Origin: Anaerolineae bacterium
GTDB lineage: Bacteria; Chloroflexota; Anaerolineae; UBA3071
Reading direction: 5' to 3'
Assembly (NCBI GenBank): GCA_029907105.1
Contig: JARYMM010000025.1
Span: 1-48,776, forward strand
DNA: 48,776 nt
Below are positions 39,042 to 47,983 of this stretch, piece after piece. The notes under the pieces were generated by a model. The model saw only the letters and a list, made by a program, of their open reading frames with translations. It ran no database searches and was not told where the DNA came from. The position numbers were made by a program, and so were the translations under genes. The number at the start of each line of letters is the position of its first letter. The stretch's first letter is position 1.

Positions 39042-39956
39042 CTACTCTCTCCCCGTGCGGAAGTAGATCAACGTGCCTGCGAGCATCACGGCCATGAGCA
39101 CAAAGGATACCGCCGATCCGAAGGGATAATCGCGGGCGGCCATGAACTGGGAATAGATGACATTGCCGATCATGATGGACTTTGCTCCGCCCAGCAGGTC
39201 AGGCGTGACGTAAGCGCCCAACGAGGGAATGAACACCAGCACCGACCCGGCCACCACGCCGGACATGGTCATGGGCAGGATGACGCGCAGGAACGACTGG
39301 CGGCGGTTGGCGTACAGGTCCTGGGCTGCCTCGACCAGTGAGAAGTCGAAGCGCTCGATGGCCGCGTAGCAGGGCAAGACCATATCCGGCAGCCAGCCAT
39401 AGACCAGGCCGATGATGATCGCCCCGTCGGTGCCGAAGAGGGTAAGGGGATTGGCTGTGGCCCGCAGCAGCGGCTCCCAGATGGGCAGCGGCAACAGCCT
39501 GGAAAGCTGGAGCAGACCCATATGCAGGGAACCGGTCCAGAAAGTGTTGATCAGCCCCTTATCGCGCAGGATGAGCAGCCAGGCGTAGGTGCGCACCAGA
39601 AAGTTGGTCCAGAAAGGGATCATCAGCAGGAGCAGGAACGCGTTGCGCCAGCGAGGTGGGCGTGTGGCGATGAAGTAAGCCAGCGGGTAGCCCACGAGCA
39701 GGCAGATGATGGTGGTGGCCGCGGCGATGTACAGGGTGCGGCCGAAGATGCGCAGGTAGAGGGGATCGAAGAAACGCCGATAGTTCTCCAGGTTCAGCAC
39801 CCAGCGTACACCCCCATAGGTCCCCCGCTCGCCGAAGCTGATGGCGAAGACCAGGAGCAGGGGGACGAAGAAGAACACAATCAGCCAGAACAGGCTGGGA
39901 GATATCAGGAAGAGCAGGCGGAGGGCCTCGCGTCGCGAGCGAATGTGTGTCATCAC
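39042..39956 (-). CDS. potB: Polyamine-type ABC transporter permease (PotB-like)
   Basis: A 304-residue permease with about six membrane helices and the EAA loop SLVEAAQDLYANRRQSFLRV. It begins MMTHIRSRREALRLLFLISP. Only 6 bp separate it from the ATPase gene upstream, and it pairs with the permease at 38196 to form the transmembrane channel. Confidence 0.9.
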   Translation of the reverse strand: MMTHIRSRREALRLLFLISPSLFWLIVFFFVPLLLVFAISFGERGTYGGVRWVLNLENYRRFFDPLYLRIFGRTLYIAAATTIICLLVGYPLAYFIATRPPRWRNAFLLLLMIPFWTNFLVRTYAWLLILRDKGLINTFWTGSLHMGLLQLSRLLPLPIWEPLLRATANPLTLFGTDGAIIIGLVYGWLPDMVLPCYAAIERFDFSLVEAAQDLYANRRQSFLRVILPMTMSGVVAGSVLVFIPSLGAYVTPDLLGGAKSIMIGNVIYSQFMAARDYPFGSAVSFVLMAVMLAGTLIYFRTGRE

Positions 39957-39962
39957 CGCTTC

Positions 39963-41045
39963 CTATGCCATGAGCAGCCGGGCCGATTCCGGCTGCCAGC
40001 GGAGATACAGCCGTGTGCCAGGAGCGAAGCAGGCTGACGAGCCAACGGCGACGTTCTGCTGGCGCACGGTCACGATGGTCTGCCCCGTCAGTCGTATCAG
40101 GTAGCGTGTGTCGGTGCCGGTGTAGATGACCTCCTCCACCACTCCGGGCACGGCCTGTGCATCGGGCGGCTCAGCGTGCAGGGAGATTTTCTCGGGTCGG
40201 ATGGCCACGGTGACCTCATCCTCCATGCCCACGGCCCTCTCCGCCGGCACATGTAGCGTCAGCACGCCATCCACCACCACGGCGACCTCGCTGCCCCGCC
40301 TTCCCTTCACCTGACCCTCCAGGAAATTGGTTTCGCCGATGAAGTCGGCCACGAAGCGGGAGGCCGGCTGCTCGTAGATCTGCTCCGGTGTGCCCACCTG
40401 CAGCACACGCCCATGCTGCATCACCGCAATGCGGTCGGACATGGTCAGCGCCTCTTCCTGGTCGTGCGTCACGTAGACGAAGGTGATGCCCACGCGGCGT
40501 TGGAGCTCTTTCAGCTCCAGTTGCATGGCCTTGCGCAGCTTGAGGTCAAGGGCGCCCAGCGGTTCGTCCAGGAGCAGCACGCGGGGCCGATTGACCAGGG
40601 CACGGGCCAGGGCCACCCGCTGCTGCTGACCGCCGGAGAGCTGGCTGGGCTTGCGGCCCCCCATTCCGGGCAGGCGGACCATCTCCAGCACCTCCGAGAC
40701 CCGTTGCCGGATCTCCGCCCTGGCTACTTTCTGCATCTCCAGGCCGAAGGCAACGTTCTGGAAGATGGTCATGTGGGGGAAGAGCGCATAGTTCTGGAAG
40801 ACGGTGTTGACGGGACGGCGGTAGGGCGGGGTCTCGCCTTGCAGTTCACCACAGATATAGATGTCTCCCTGCGTGGGGAGTTCAAAACCGGCAATGAGGC
40901 GCAGGGTCGTCGTCTTGCCGCAGCCTGAAGGCCCCAAAAGGGAGAAGAACTCCCCGTCATGAATGGAGAGGGAAACCCTATCCACGGCTATGACCGATCC
41001 GAAATGCTTGCTGGCGTCCTTCAATTGGATGGCATACGTTGACAT
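39963..41045 (-). CDS. potA: Polyamine-type ABC transporter ATPase
   Basis: A 360-residue ATPase. Walker A is GPSGCGKTT, the Q-loop lies in FQNYALFPHMTIFQNVAFGL, the signature motif is LSGGQQQRVALARAL and Walker B is VLLLDEPLGALD, with H-loop VTHDQEEA. The C-terminal TOBE-type domain (about 275-355) matches PotA/CysA/MalK-like proteins. It energises import through the two permeases downstream. The upstream gap to the cyclase gene is 33 bp. Confidence 0.93.
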   Translation of the reverse strand: MSTYAIQLKDASKHFGSVIAVDRVSLSIHDGEFFSLLGPSGCGKTTTLRLIAGFELPTQGDIYICGELQGETPPYRRPVNTVFQNYALFPHMTIFQNVAFGLEMQKVARAEIRQRVSEVLEMVRLPGMGGRKPSQLSGGQQQRVALARALVNRPRVLLLDEPLGALDLKLRKAMQLELKELQRRVGITFVYVTHDQEEALTMSDRIAVMQHGRVLQVGTPEQIYEQPASRFVADFIGETNFLEGQVKGRRGSEVAVVVDGVLTLHVPAERAVGMEDEVTVAIRPEKISLHAEPPDAQAVPGVVEEVIYTGTDTRYLIRLTGQTIVTVRQQNVAVGSSACFAPGTRLYLRWQPESARLLMA

Positions 41046-41078
41046 GCCCTGGCTCCTGGAGGGTGCTTGGAAGGCGTG

Positions 41079-41765
41079 CTACTGCTTCTTGCTGTCTGGG
41101 GCACTCTCTATACTATCCGGGTTTCGCAGAAGTGTCAAGTCTATCAGGATGGCCCGCGCCGGCGCACCGTCGCCGCCGGCGATTTTGAGCGGCAGACACA
41201 CGAGCTGATACAGGCCAGGAGCAACCCCGCTCAGGTTCAGCCCTTCCACAACGATGACGCCAGCGCCCAACAGGACGAGGTGCGTCGGCAAGGGGTCGTC
41301 GAAAGGCCCCACGGACAGGTAGTCTACACCCACGAGACGGATGCCGCGCGCCACCAGCCAGCGGGCGCCATCCTCTGTGAGGGCTACGAAATCGGTGGCG
41401 AACTCCCGCTCGCCGCGCGCCCAGCGCTCGGAGTTACGGGTGCGCAAGAGCAACCGCTCCGTGCCCTGCGGGATGGCCAGCCCTTCCAGCACGGCTGCCG
41501 AGAGGGCGTCGGCCTCCAACGCCTGGACAACCTGCGCCGGCCCCACCAGCACGTTCAGATCGAGGGCGTCCACTGCCAGGCCGCCCCGGATGCAGTGAGC
41601 GGGCGCGTCCACATGGGTGCCGGTGTGGGTGCTGATGTCCAGACGGGATACGGTATACGAGTCGCCTCTGTTCAGGTGGATTGGCTGGGTGATGCGCAGC
41701 GGCGGATCGCCTGGCCAGACAATTAGCGCTTCGGAGATGGAGAGCGAGATATCATGAAGGGTCAT
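41079..41765 (-). CDS. Cyclase-family metal hydrolase (KynB-like)
   Basis: A 228-residue protein of the cyclase family, which includes kynurenine formamidase and isatin hydrolase. The metal-binding signature is STHTGTHVDAPAHC, with the family start LHDISLSISEALIVWPGDPP. The substrate is unknown; an amide or cyclic amine derivative would fit the locus. Its ATG overlaps the stop of the PEP/pyruvate-binding protein by 4 bp. Confidence 0.88.
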   Translation of the reverse strand: MTLHDISLSISEALIVWPGDPPLRITQPIHLNRGDSYTVSRLDISTHTGTHVDAPAHCIRGGLAVDALDLNVLVGPAQVVQALEADALSAAVLEGLAIPQGTERLLLRTRNSERWARGEREFATDFVALTEDGARWLVARGIRLVGVDYLSVGPFDDPLPTHLVLLGAGVIVVEGLNLSGVAPGLYQLVCLPLKIAGGDGAPARAILIDLTLLRNPDSIESAPDSKKQ

Positions 41766-44086
41766 GACAGGTAGCCTATGGCCTTTTCCTCGTCGGCGTT
41801 CATCACCACTTCCAGCAGCCGGCCGCCTGTGGCTGCCGCCACGTCTATGACCTTGACGTATGGGGCGAGCCCTGCCTCCTCCGGCAGGAGATCGGCCAGC
41901 ACATTGGGCGTATCATCGAAAAAGGCGCGCTTGAACACAGTGTCCTTCTCATCCGGGTAAAGCGGCAGCGGGTAGATGTTGGCTTCCACCAGGTCCTGGA
42001 AGAAGTGGGTGCCGTAGGAGACCTCCGGCGTGCCCTCCGGCCCGGCGAAGGCCACCTCGATCAGCATGGCGGTGTTGTAGATGTCGGCGTAGCGCACCTT
42101 GACCCCCAGGTCAATGTTGGAACTGCCCCAGCGGCCCGGCCCGACGAGGATGAAGCGCTGCCCCTCCAGCCGTTTATTCAGCCGCCCGATGAGGCGGGCG
42201 ATCTCATGTTTGGTTGCATAATCGGGGACCTGGGCGTAGCGCGCCGGGTCCACGTAGACCACGTAGGCGATGCGCGACACGATGCCCTGGGGGACGAGCT
42301 TGCTGGAGGTGAAGATGACGTCTTCGGCCGGGATATATTGGGGGATGTCGTAGCTCTCCTCCCCCTGCTGGCTGCTCAGCGGGCGGCATTGCAGCAAATG
42401 AATGACGAAGCGCGGCCGGGGGTATTCGGGCACGATCTCCACGGTGAATTCGATGTCCACCGGCCGGCCGTAGGCTCGCTCCAGCTTTTTCAGGATGGCC
42501 TTCATCAGCGAGGTGAAAGACTTCTCCTTGAGCAACCGCTCAAAGGTCAGCACCAGGCGCTGAGGGGCGATCTCTTTGGCCAGGGAATGGATTGGCCGGA
42601 TGTAATCACCTTCGTCCAGCGAGGCCAGCAGTTCGATGGAGGGATAGTCGGCGTCAAGGACCTCGGCGATGGGCAGGGTCTTGAAGCTGTTATCTTCCAG
42701 GTCTATCACGTCCACGAAGTGCTGGGAGTACTTCCTGATCTCATCGGCTGTGACCTCGGGGCGGAGCTGCGGGTGGCTGAGGGCAACCATGCGTGGGTAG
42801 TCGTTGGCCACGCGCTCCACGGCGCGGGTGCCCAGGCCACAGACCAGGCGCAAGAAGCCCTCTTCGCGGCGGATACGACGGCTCCAGCGGAAGGGGTTGC
42901 GGCTGAAAGCGACGCCGGCCACCGCCGGGAAGAAGTAGCGGCCATAGCGGGAGCCCTGCACCGGTTGGATCAGGATGGCCATGCGCTCATCGTAATCAAT
43001 CAGCCCGGTCTGCTGCCGATAGAAGAGGGCGCTGGGATTCAGCGTGCTGGCATAGACGCGACGTATGGCGTTGAGCAACGCCTTCAGGTTTTCCTCCGGC
43101 GTGCCCTGGTTGGGGCAGAAGAAACTATCGTACTTGCCGGCGAAGGCCTTGCCGAAGTTATCCTCCAGCAAGCTCGAGGAGCGCACGATCAGCGGGCGTT
43201 TGCCCATCTGCTCCACCAGCATGGCCAGGCGGTACAGCACGTCCTGCGGAAACTTGCCCTTCAGGAACTCCTGGTAGATTTCAGGGTAGTCGGCTTCGAT
43301 CTCTTCCCGCGTCTTGTACTTCTGGTCGGAGAAGCGGTACAGCTCGTTATGGGCCAGGAAATCGTAGAACACGTCGGCGCCGATGAAATAGGAATCGGGG
43401 ATGACGACGTGCGGGCTGATGGGCAACGGGTCGTCGGGGTCTTCCTGTTGCAGGATCTTATAGGCCAGCATCATGCCGGCCGATTTGCCGCCGATCTTGC
43501 CCCGTCCGAAGCGGCGGTCGTAGATTTCCCTGAGGTCGAAACTGTTGAAGTATCGGCGGGCCACGCCCACGAAGCCCAGTTGGTCGCTGATCATGCCGCG
43601 GATGAGGACGACATTGATCTGCTGCAAGTGGTGACGGACCTTCTCTTTTTTGGGGGGCGGCAGCCTCTCGAATTCCTCGGCCTGGGCGAAGAGCAGGTAC
43701 CAGGGGGCCAGCTCGGGGTTGAAGGTCAGGATGATGTCCTTTCCGGGCTTGCGGGCGCTGAGCACCGAGCGCGCCACCTCTTCGAAGGCTTTGTACGGTA
43801 GGTTGAGGGCAAAGTAGAAATCGGTCAGGTGGTCGCGAACGATTTGCAGGCGCTCGTTCCACTGTTCCGGAGGCTCCTGGGCCAGGGGGTCCGAGAGCCC
43901 CTCCTGTCTTTGCGAGCGGATGGCCGTGGCTCTGACCTCTTCCTCGAACTGTTCTCTGGAGATGATGCCGCGGGCAAACAGTTCCTCCCGCATGCGTTCT
44001 CGGATCTGGCGGGACAGGATGGGATACTCGGATAGTTTCAGGTAGAGTTCCAACACCTTGGGCACGTATTGGAGATCGTCGGTCAT
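41762..44086 (-). CDS. Pyruvate/PEP-binding domain protein, PEP-synthase-like N-terminal part only
   Basis: A 774-residue protein whose central and C-terminal parts resemble the nucleotide-binding domain of PEP synthase/PPDK: GKIGGKSAGMMLAYKIL, RPLIVRSSSLLEDNFGKAFAGKY, VAGVAFSRNPF and FVIHLLQCRPLSSQQ. The phosphohistidine swivelling domain and the PEP-binding barrel are not visible, so it may be a kinase-like or regulatory protein rather than PEP synthase. The start MTDDLQYVPKVLELY at 44086 is chosen over a 16-codon extension. A TATAAT promoter lies 48-76 bp upstream. It is probably the first gene of the long catabolic unit. Confidence 0.82.
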   Translation of the reverse strand: MTDDLQYVPKVLELYLKLSEYPILSRQIRERMREELFARGIISREQFEEEVRATAIRSQRQEGLSDPLAQEPPEQWNERLQIVRDHLTDFYFALNLPYKAFEEVARSVLSARKPGKDIILTFNPELAPWYLLFAQAEEFERLPPPKKEKVRHHLQQINVVLIRGMISDQLGFVGVARRYFNSFDLREIYDRRFGRGKIGGKSAGMMLAYKILQQEDPDDPLPISPHVVIPDSYFIGADVFYDFLAHNELYRFSDQKYKTREEIEADYPEIYQEFLKGKFPQDVLYRLAMLVEQMGKRPLIVRSSSLLEDNFGKAFAGKYDSFFCPNQGTPEENLKALLNAIRRVYASTLNPSALFYRQQTGLIDYDERMAILIQPVQGSRYGRYFFPAVAGVAFSRNPFRWSRRIRREEGFLRLVCGLGTRAVERVANDYPRMVALSHPQLRPEVTADEIRKYSQHFVDVIDLEDNSFKTLPIAEVLDADYPSIELLASLDEGDYIRPIHSLAKEIAPQRLVLTFERLLKEKSFTSLMKAILKKLERAYGRPVDIEFTVEIVPEYPRPRFVIHLLQCRPLSSQQGEESYDIPQYIPAEDVIFTSSKLVPQGIVSRIAYVVYVDPARYAQVPDYATKHEIARLIGRLNKRLEGQRFILVGPGRWGSSNIDLGVKVRYADIYNTAMLIEVAFAGPEGTPEVSYGTHFFQDLVEANIYPLPLYPDEKDTVFKRAFFDDTPNVLADLLPEEAGLAPYVKVIDVAAATGGRLLEVVMNADEEKAIGYLS

Positions 44087-44133
44087 GCTAACGCCCTCTT
44101 TGTGGCTTCTGTGCTGAGATGCCTCTATGGCCA

Positions 44134-44162
44134 ATTATACCCCAACTGCTCGCAGGGCTGAA
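44134..44162 (-). promoter_or_regulatory. Promoter of the catabolic locus
   Basis: On the minus strand a weak TTCAGC, a 17-bp spacer and perfect TATAAT in the context GGGGTATAATTGG. The predicted start near 44127 leaves a leader of about 40 nt. Confidence 0.5.
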
Positions 44163-44169
44163 ATGGAGC

Positions 44170-44226
44170 CCCGGCGACTTCCATGCCTTTCCTTTTGCTC
44201 TTGCCTCTTGCCCCTTGTCTCTTGCG
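44170..44226. repeat. Pyrimidine-rich CTTGCC word run in the divergent spacer
   Basis: Words CTCTTGCC, CCTCTTGCC, CCTTGTCTCTTGC follow one another between the two divergent promoters. The same words occur at 35415-35480. Confidence 0.45.
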
Positions 44227-44250
44227 ACGTAGGCCAGGTTGTGCTATACT
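44222..44250 (+). promoter_or_regulatory. Promoter of the sugar operon
   Basis: TTGCGA, a 17-bp spacer and TATACT. The predicted start near 44257 leaves a leader of about 80 nt before the aldolase ATG at 44338, which has GAAGGGAGA upstream. Confidence 0.6.
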
Positions 44251-44337
44251 TATCTTGCCGCTCAGCGCCTGTTTCCTCAGCTACTGTGCGGCCCAGATCG
44301 CAGCGGGCGCAAACTCAACCCGAAGGGAGAACCGTCA

Positions 44338-45243
44338 ATGCAGAGCACTGCCGAACTCATGAAGAGGGCCCGAAAAGCCGGTCTTGTGATCCCCGCCTTT
44401 AACATCCCCTACCTGCCCATGGTCGAGCCGGTCATCCGGGCCGTGGTGGATCAGGATTCCTTTGCCCTGGTGGAGACGGCGCTTTTGGAATGGACCAAGT
44501 TCGAGGCGCGCAGTGCCGCCGCCGTGCTGGAGGAATTCCAGCGCTACCAGGACCCCGACCATGTGCGGCTGCACCTCGATCACGTGCCGGTGATTGACGA
44601 GGACGGCCAGCGGGTGAACTACCTGGCCGTCATCGCCGAGGCCATCGCCCTGGGCTACCAGTCGGTGATGGTGGACGGCTCACGCCTCGACCTGGAGGGG
44701 AACATCGCTGCCACACGTATGGTGGCCGAAATGGCCCACGCCGCGGGCATACCGTGTGAAGGCGAGCTGGGCGCCGTGATGGGGCACGAGGCGGGGCCGC
44801 TTCCCCCTTACGAGGAGCTCTTCGCCTCCGGCCTGGGCTTTACGGACGTGGACGAGGCCCGGCGGTTTGTGCAGGAGACCGGCTGCGACTGGCTCTCGGT
44901 GGCCGTCGGCAACATCCACGGGGCGGTGTCCGGCGTGCTGAAGGACCAGAAAAAAGTCGAGGCCCGGCTGGACCTGGAGCACCTGGAGAAGCTTTACCAG
45001 GCTACCGGCGTGCCGCTGGTGCTGCACGGCGGCTCGGGGGTGAAGCAGGAGTATGTGCTGGAGGGGATCAAACGGGGCATCACCAAGATCAACGTGGGCA
45101 CCGAGATCCGCCAGGCTTATGAGAGGGCTCTGCGGGAATCGGGCCGCGTGAGCGAGGCTCAGGAGGCAGTGTACGAGCGCACATGCTGGCTGCTGCGGGA
45201 CTACTTCGGCGTGGCCGGAGACCGCAAGCTGGTGACCGGCTGA
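44338..45243 (+). CDS. Class II (zinc) fructose/tagatose-bisphosphate-type aldolase
   Basis: A 301-residue class II aldolase. It begins MQSTAELMKRARKAGLVIPA, then FNIPYLPMVEPVI. Zn and substrate residues are visible in RLHLDHVPV (catalytic Asp and His), QSVMVDGSRLDLEGNI, VGNIHGAVSG and VLHGGSGV. The family cleaves ketose (bis)phosphates to dihydroxyacetone phosphate and an aldehyde; the exact sugar is unknown. It is the first gene of a plus-strand operon with an isomerase and an aldo/keto reductase. A longer frame to 44239 is not supported by a ribosome binding site. Confidence 0.9.
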   Translation: MQSTAELMKRARKAGLVIPAFNIPYLPMVEPVIRAVVDQDSFALVETALLEWTKFEARSAAAVLEEFQRYQDPDHVRLHLDHVPVIDEDGQRVNYLAVIAEAIALGYQSVMVDGSRLDLEGNIAATRMVAEMAHAAGIPCEGELGAVMGHEAGPLPPYEELFASGLGFTDVDEARRFVQETGCDWLSVAVGNIHGAVSGVLKDQKKVEARLDLEHLEKLYQATGVPLVLHGGSGVKQEYVLEGIKRGITKINVGTEIRQAYERALRESGRVSEAQEAVYERTCWLLRDYFGVAGDRKLVTG

Positions 45244-45348
45244 TTGGCAAATCAGCGAAACTCGGCACAAGATCAGGTGATACGTCGGCTTAATCGGCTG
45301 ATCGGTCAGCCCAAGAAGCCGATGCAACCGATGAACCTCGTATCTTGC

Positions 45349-45370
45349 ACTCCACGGTTAAGTGTGGAGT
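45349..45370 (+). promoter_or_regulatory. Leader hairpin before the isomerase gene
   Basis: ACTCCAC and GTGGAGT with an 8-nt loop, about 35 bp before the isomerase ATG. The gene has a strong GAAGGAGGA ribosome binding site. The rest of the 45244-45404 spacer shows nothing clear. Confidence 0.35.
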
Positions 45371-45404
45371 TGCCCAAAGCACTTTTTGAAGGAGGAAAAC
45401 CGAA

Positions 45405-46820
45405 ATGAGCAAGACCACATTGGGCGTTCTTGTCGGCAACCGGGGCTTCTTCCCCGATCACCTCTGCGAGAGCGGCCGGGCGGACATCCTGCGCGTGCTG
45501 GAAGAGGAGGGCATCGGGGCGGTGGCCCTCGGCCCAGAGGACACCAAGTTCGGCACGGTGGAGACATGGGAGGATGCCAGGAAGTGTGCGGCGCTGTTCC
45601 GACAGCACAGCGACGAGATTGACGGCGTGCTGGTCACCCTGCCCAACTTCGGCGACGAGCGGGGCGTGGCCGACACGCTGCGCATGGCCGGGCTGGACGT
45701 GCCCGTGCTGGTGCATGCCTTCCCCGACGAGATCGGCAAGATGACGGTGGCCGACCGCCGGGACAGCTTCTGCGGCAAGATGTCCGTCTGCAACAACCTC
45801 TGGCAGTACGGCATCCCCTACTCCCTGACCACGCTGCACACCGTCTCGCCCGACGCCGAGAGCTTCCGCCAGGACCTGCGCCGCTTCGCCGCCACCTGCC
45901 GGGTGGTGCGCGGCCTGCGCGGGATCAAGGTCGGCGTGCTGGGCGCACGGCCGGCGGCCTTCATCACCGTGCGCTACAGCGAGAAACTGCTGGAGAAGGC
46001 CGGCATCAGCGTGGAAAGCCTCGACCTGTCGGAGGCCTTCGGCCGCGCCCATCGCCTGGCCGACAATGATCCGGAAGTGCGCCGCAAGCTGGAGGAGATC
46101 AAGGCTTACGTCTCCACCGAGGGTGTTCCCGAAGATGCATTGCTGCGCATGGCCAAGTTCGGCCTGGTCATGCAGCGCTGGATCGAGGCCAACGATCTGG
46201 TCGCCACCGCTGTGCAGTGCTGGACCTCCATGGAGGAGTACTTCGGCATCGTGCCCTGCACGGTGATGAGCATGCTGAGCAACGCCCTCATGCCCAGCGC
46301 CTGCGAGACGGACATCACCGGGGCCATCGGCATGCTCGCCATGCGCCTGGCCTCCGGCAAGCCCAGCGCGCTCCTGGACTGGAACAACAACTACGGCGAC
46401 GACCCGGACAAGGGCGTCTTCTTCCATTGCAGCAACCTGCCCAAGGACGTCTTCGCCGAAGTCAAGATGGCCTATCAGGAGATCATCGCCGGCTCTGTGG
46501 GCAAGGAGAACGCCTACGGCACAATGGATGGCCGCATCAGGAGCGTGCCCTTCACCTACTGCCGCGTGTCCACCGACGATGAGTTCGGCATCATCCGCGC
46601 CTATGTCGGCGAGGGGGAACTGACCGATGACCCCTTGGAGACCTTCGGCGGCTACGGCGTGGTGCGCATCCCCAACTTCCAGAGGCTGCTGCGGTACATC
46701 TGCGAGAACGGCTTCGAGCACCACGTGGCCATGAACCTTTCCCAGTGTGCCGCCGCCGTATACGAGGCACTGAGCAAGTACCTGGGCTGGGAAGTGTACT
46801 GGCACGGAGCCGAAGGGTAG
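45405..46820 (+). CDS. L-fucose/L-arabinose isomerase-family protein
   Basis: A 471-residue protein resembling the fucose/arabinose isomerase superfamily. The N-terminal start is MSKTTLGVLVGNRGFFPDHL, a middle domain has IKVGVLGARPAAFITVRYS, and the C-terminal region has QCWTSMEEYFGIVPCTVMSM, ACETDITGAIGMLAM and LLDWNNNYGDDPDKGVFFHC, which hold the likely Mn-binding Glu, Asp and His. It would interconvert an aldose and a ketose upstream of the aldolase. The substrate is not identifiable, and no sugar kinase is in the window. Confidence 0.85.
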   Translation: MSKTTLGVLVGNRGFFPDHLCESGRADILRVLEEEGIGAVALGPEDTKFGTVETWEDARKCAALFRQHSDEIDGVLVTLPNFGDERGVADTLRMAGLDVPVLVHAFPDEIGKMTVADRRDSFCGKMSVCNNLWQYGIPYSLTTLHTVSPDAESFRQDLRRFAATCRVVRGLRGIKVGVLGARPAAFITVRYSEKLLEKAGISVESLDLSEAFGRAHRLADNDPEVRRKLEEIKAYVSTEGVPEDALLRMAKFGLVMQRWIEANDLVATAVQCWTSMEEYFGIVPCTVMSMLSNALMPSACETDITGAIGMLAMRLASGKPSALLDWNNNYGDDPDKGVFFHCSNLPKDVFAEVKMAYQEIIAGSVGKENAYGTMDGRIRSVPFTYCRVSTDDEFGIIRAYVGEGELTDDPLETFGGYGVVRIPNFQRLLRYICENGFEHHVAMNLSQCAAAVYEALSKYLGWEVYWHGAEG

Positions 46821-46834
46821 GAGGGACAGAGGAC

Positions 46835-47818
46835 ATGGAGTACCGTGAACTGGGACGCACAGGCTGGAGGGTCTCGGCGATCAGCTTTGGGGCCTGGGCC
46901 ATCGGCGGCGGGTGGGGCGAGGTAAATGACGAGGAATCGCTGGCCGCGCTGCACCGCGCCGCCGACCTGGGCGTCAATTTCTTCGACACTGCCGACGTTT
47001 ATGGCATGGGGCGCAGCGAACGGCTGATCGCCCGCTTGCGCAAGGCGCGCGGCGAGGAGATCCACGTGGCCACCAAGGCCGGCCGGCGGCTGTCGCCGCA
47101 CACCGCCGACGGCTACAACGCCGCCAATCTCACCCGCTTCGTGGAGGATAGCCTGCGCAACCTGGAGACCGACTGCCTCGACCTGCTGCAACTGCACTGC
47201 CCGCCGACGGAGGTGTACTACCGGCCCGAGGTGTTCGGCGCGCTGGACGACCTGGTGCAGGCGGGCAAGGTCCGCTTCTACGGCGTCAGCGTGGAGAAAG
47301 TGGAGGAGGCGCTGAAGGCCATCGAGTATCCGGGCGTGCAGACGGTGCAGATCATCTTCAACATGTTTCGCCACCGTCCGGCCGAGCTCTTCTTCGGCGA
47401 GGCCAAACGGCGGAAGGTGGGCGTTCTAGCTCGCGTTCCGCTGGCCAGCGGCCTGCTGACGGGCAAGATGACGCCGCAGACCGCCTTCGCCCCGGACGAT
47501 CACCGCGCCTTCAACCGCCAGGGGGAGGCTTTCGATCGCGGCGAGACCTTCGCCGGGGTGGATTTCGAGACGGGGCTCCAGGCGGTGGAAGCGCTGAGGC
47601 CGCTCGTCCCGCCGGGGGCGACGATGGCTCAACTGGCCCTGCGCTGGATCCTGATGTTCGATGCCGTGAGCTGCGCCATCCCCGGCGCCAAACGGCCGGC
47701 GCACGTGGAGGACAACGTCCGCGCCGCTGAGCTGCCGCCTCTCTCCGATTCCACGATGGCCGCCGTGCGCGAGGTGTACGACCGCTACATCCGCCCGCAG
47801 GTGCACCATCGCTGGTAA
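46835..47818 (+). CDS. Aldo/keto reductase
   Basis: A 327-residue NADPH-type aldo/keto reductase. It starts MEYRELGRTGWRVSAISFG. The catalytic tetrad is visible as Asp and Tyr in FFDTADVYGMG, Lys in HVATKAGR and His in LLQLHCPP. The C-terminal coenzyme-binding segment is CAIPGAKRPAHVEDNV. It starts 15 bp after the isomerase stop, so it belongs to the same operon and may reduce the aldehyde released by the aldolase or oxidise the starting sugar. The extension to 46745 overlaps the isomerase and is rejected. Confidence 0.9.
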   Translation: MEYRELGRTGWRVSAISFGAWAIGGGWGEVNDEESLAALHRAADLGVNFFDTADVYGMGRSERLIARLRKARGEEIHVATKAGRRLSPHTADGYNAANLTRFVEDSLRNLETDCLDLLQLHCPPTEVYYRPEVFGALDDLVQAGKVRFYGVSVEKVEEALKAIEYPGVQTVQIIFNMFRHRPAELFFGEAKRRKVGVLARVPLASGLLTGKMTPQTAFAPDDHRAFNRQGEAFDRGETFAGVDFETGLQAVEALRPLVPPGATMAQLALRWILMFDAVSCAIPGAKRPAHVEDNVRAAELPPLSDSTMAAVREVYDRYIRPQVHHRW

Positions 47819-47840
47819 GGCCGTTTTCAGGCTCAGGTCA

Positions 47841-47889
47841 GATCAAAAGAGCAGGCGATGCTTCCTGAGCGTCGCCTGCTCTTCCGATC
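47841..47889. terminator. Bidirectional terminator-like hairpin between convergent genes
   Basis: AAGAGCAGGCGA at 47847-47858 pairs with TCGCCTGCTCTT at 47872-47883 (12 bp, 13-nt loop), and outer GATC/GATC can extend it. It sits 28 bp after the aldo/keto reductase stop. Confidence 0.7.
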
Positions 47890-47893
47890 AGGT

Positions 47894-47960
47894 AGCCATC
47901 CACGATGGCTGTGTGGCAGGACCGGAGTTCCGGAGGCACTGCGGCGGGCTAAGGCCCGCT
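47894..47960. repeat. Cluster of three small hairpins
   Basis: AGCCAT-CCACG-ATGGCT (47894-47910), CCGGA-GT-TCCGG (47922-47933) and GCGGGC-TAAG-GCCCGC (47944-47959) follow each other in the spacer after the P-type ATPase gene. They resemble the other hairpin repeats in design but lack the GCCA core. Confidence 0.5.
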
Positions 47961-47983
47961 TTGAGCGGTTTTCCGGACAGATT

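Noticed and set aside
45306..46805. 499-residue minus-strand ORF opposite the isomerase gene
   Set aside because: Antisense shadow; the plus-strand frame has a strong ribosome binding site and family motifs.
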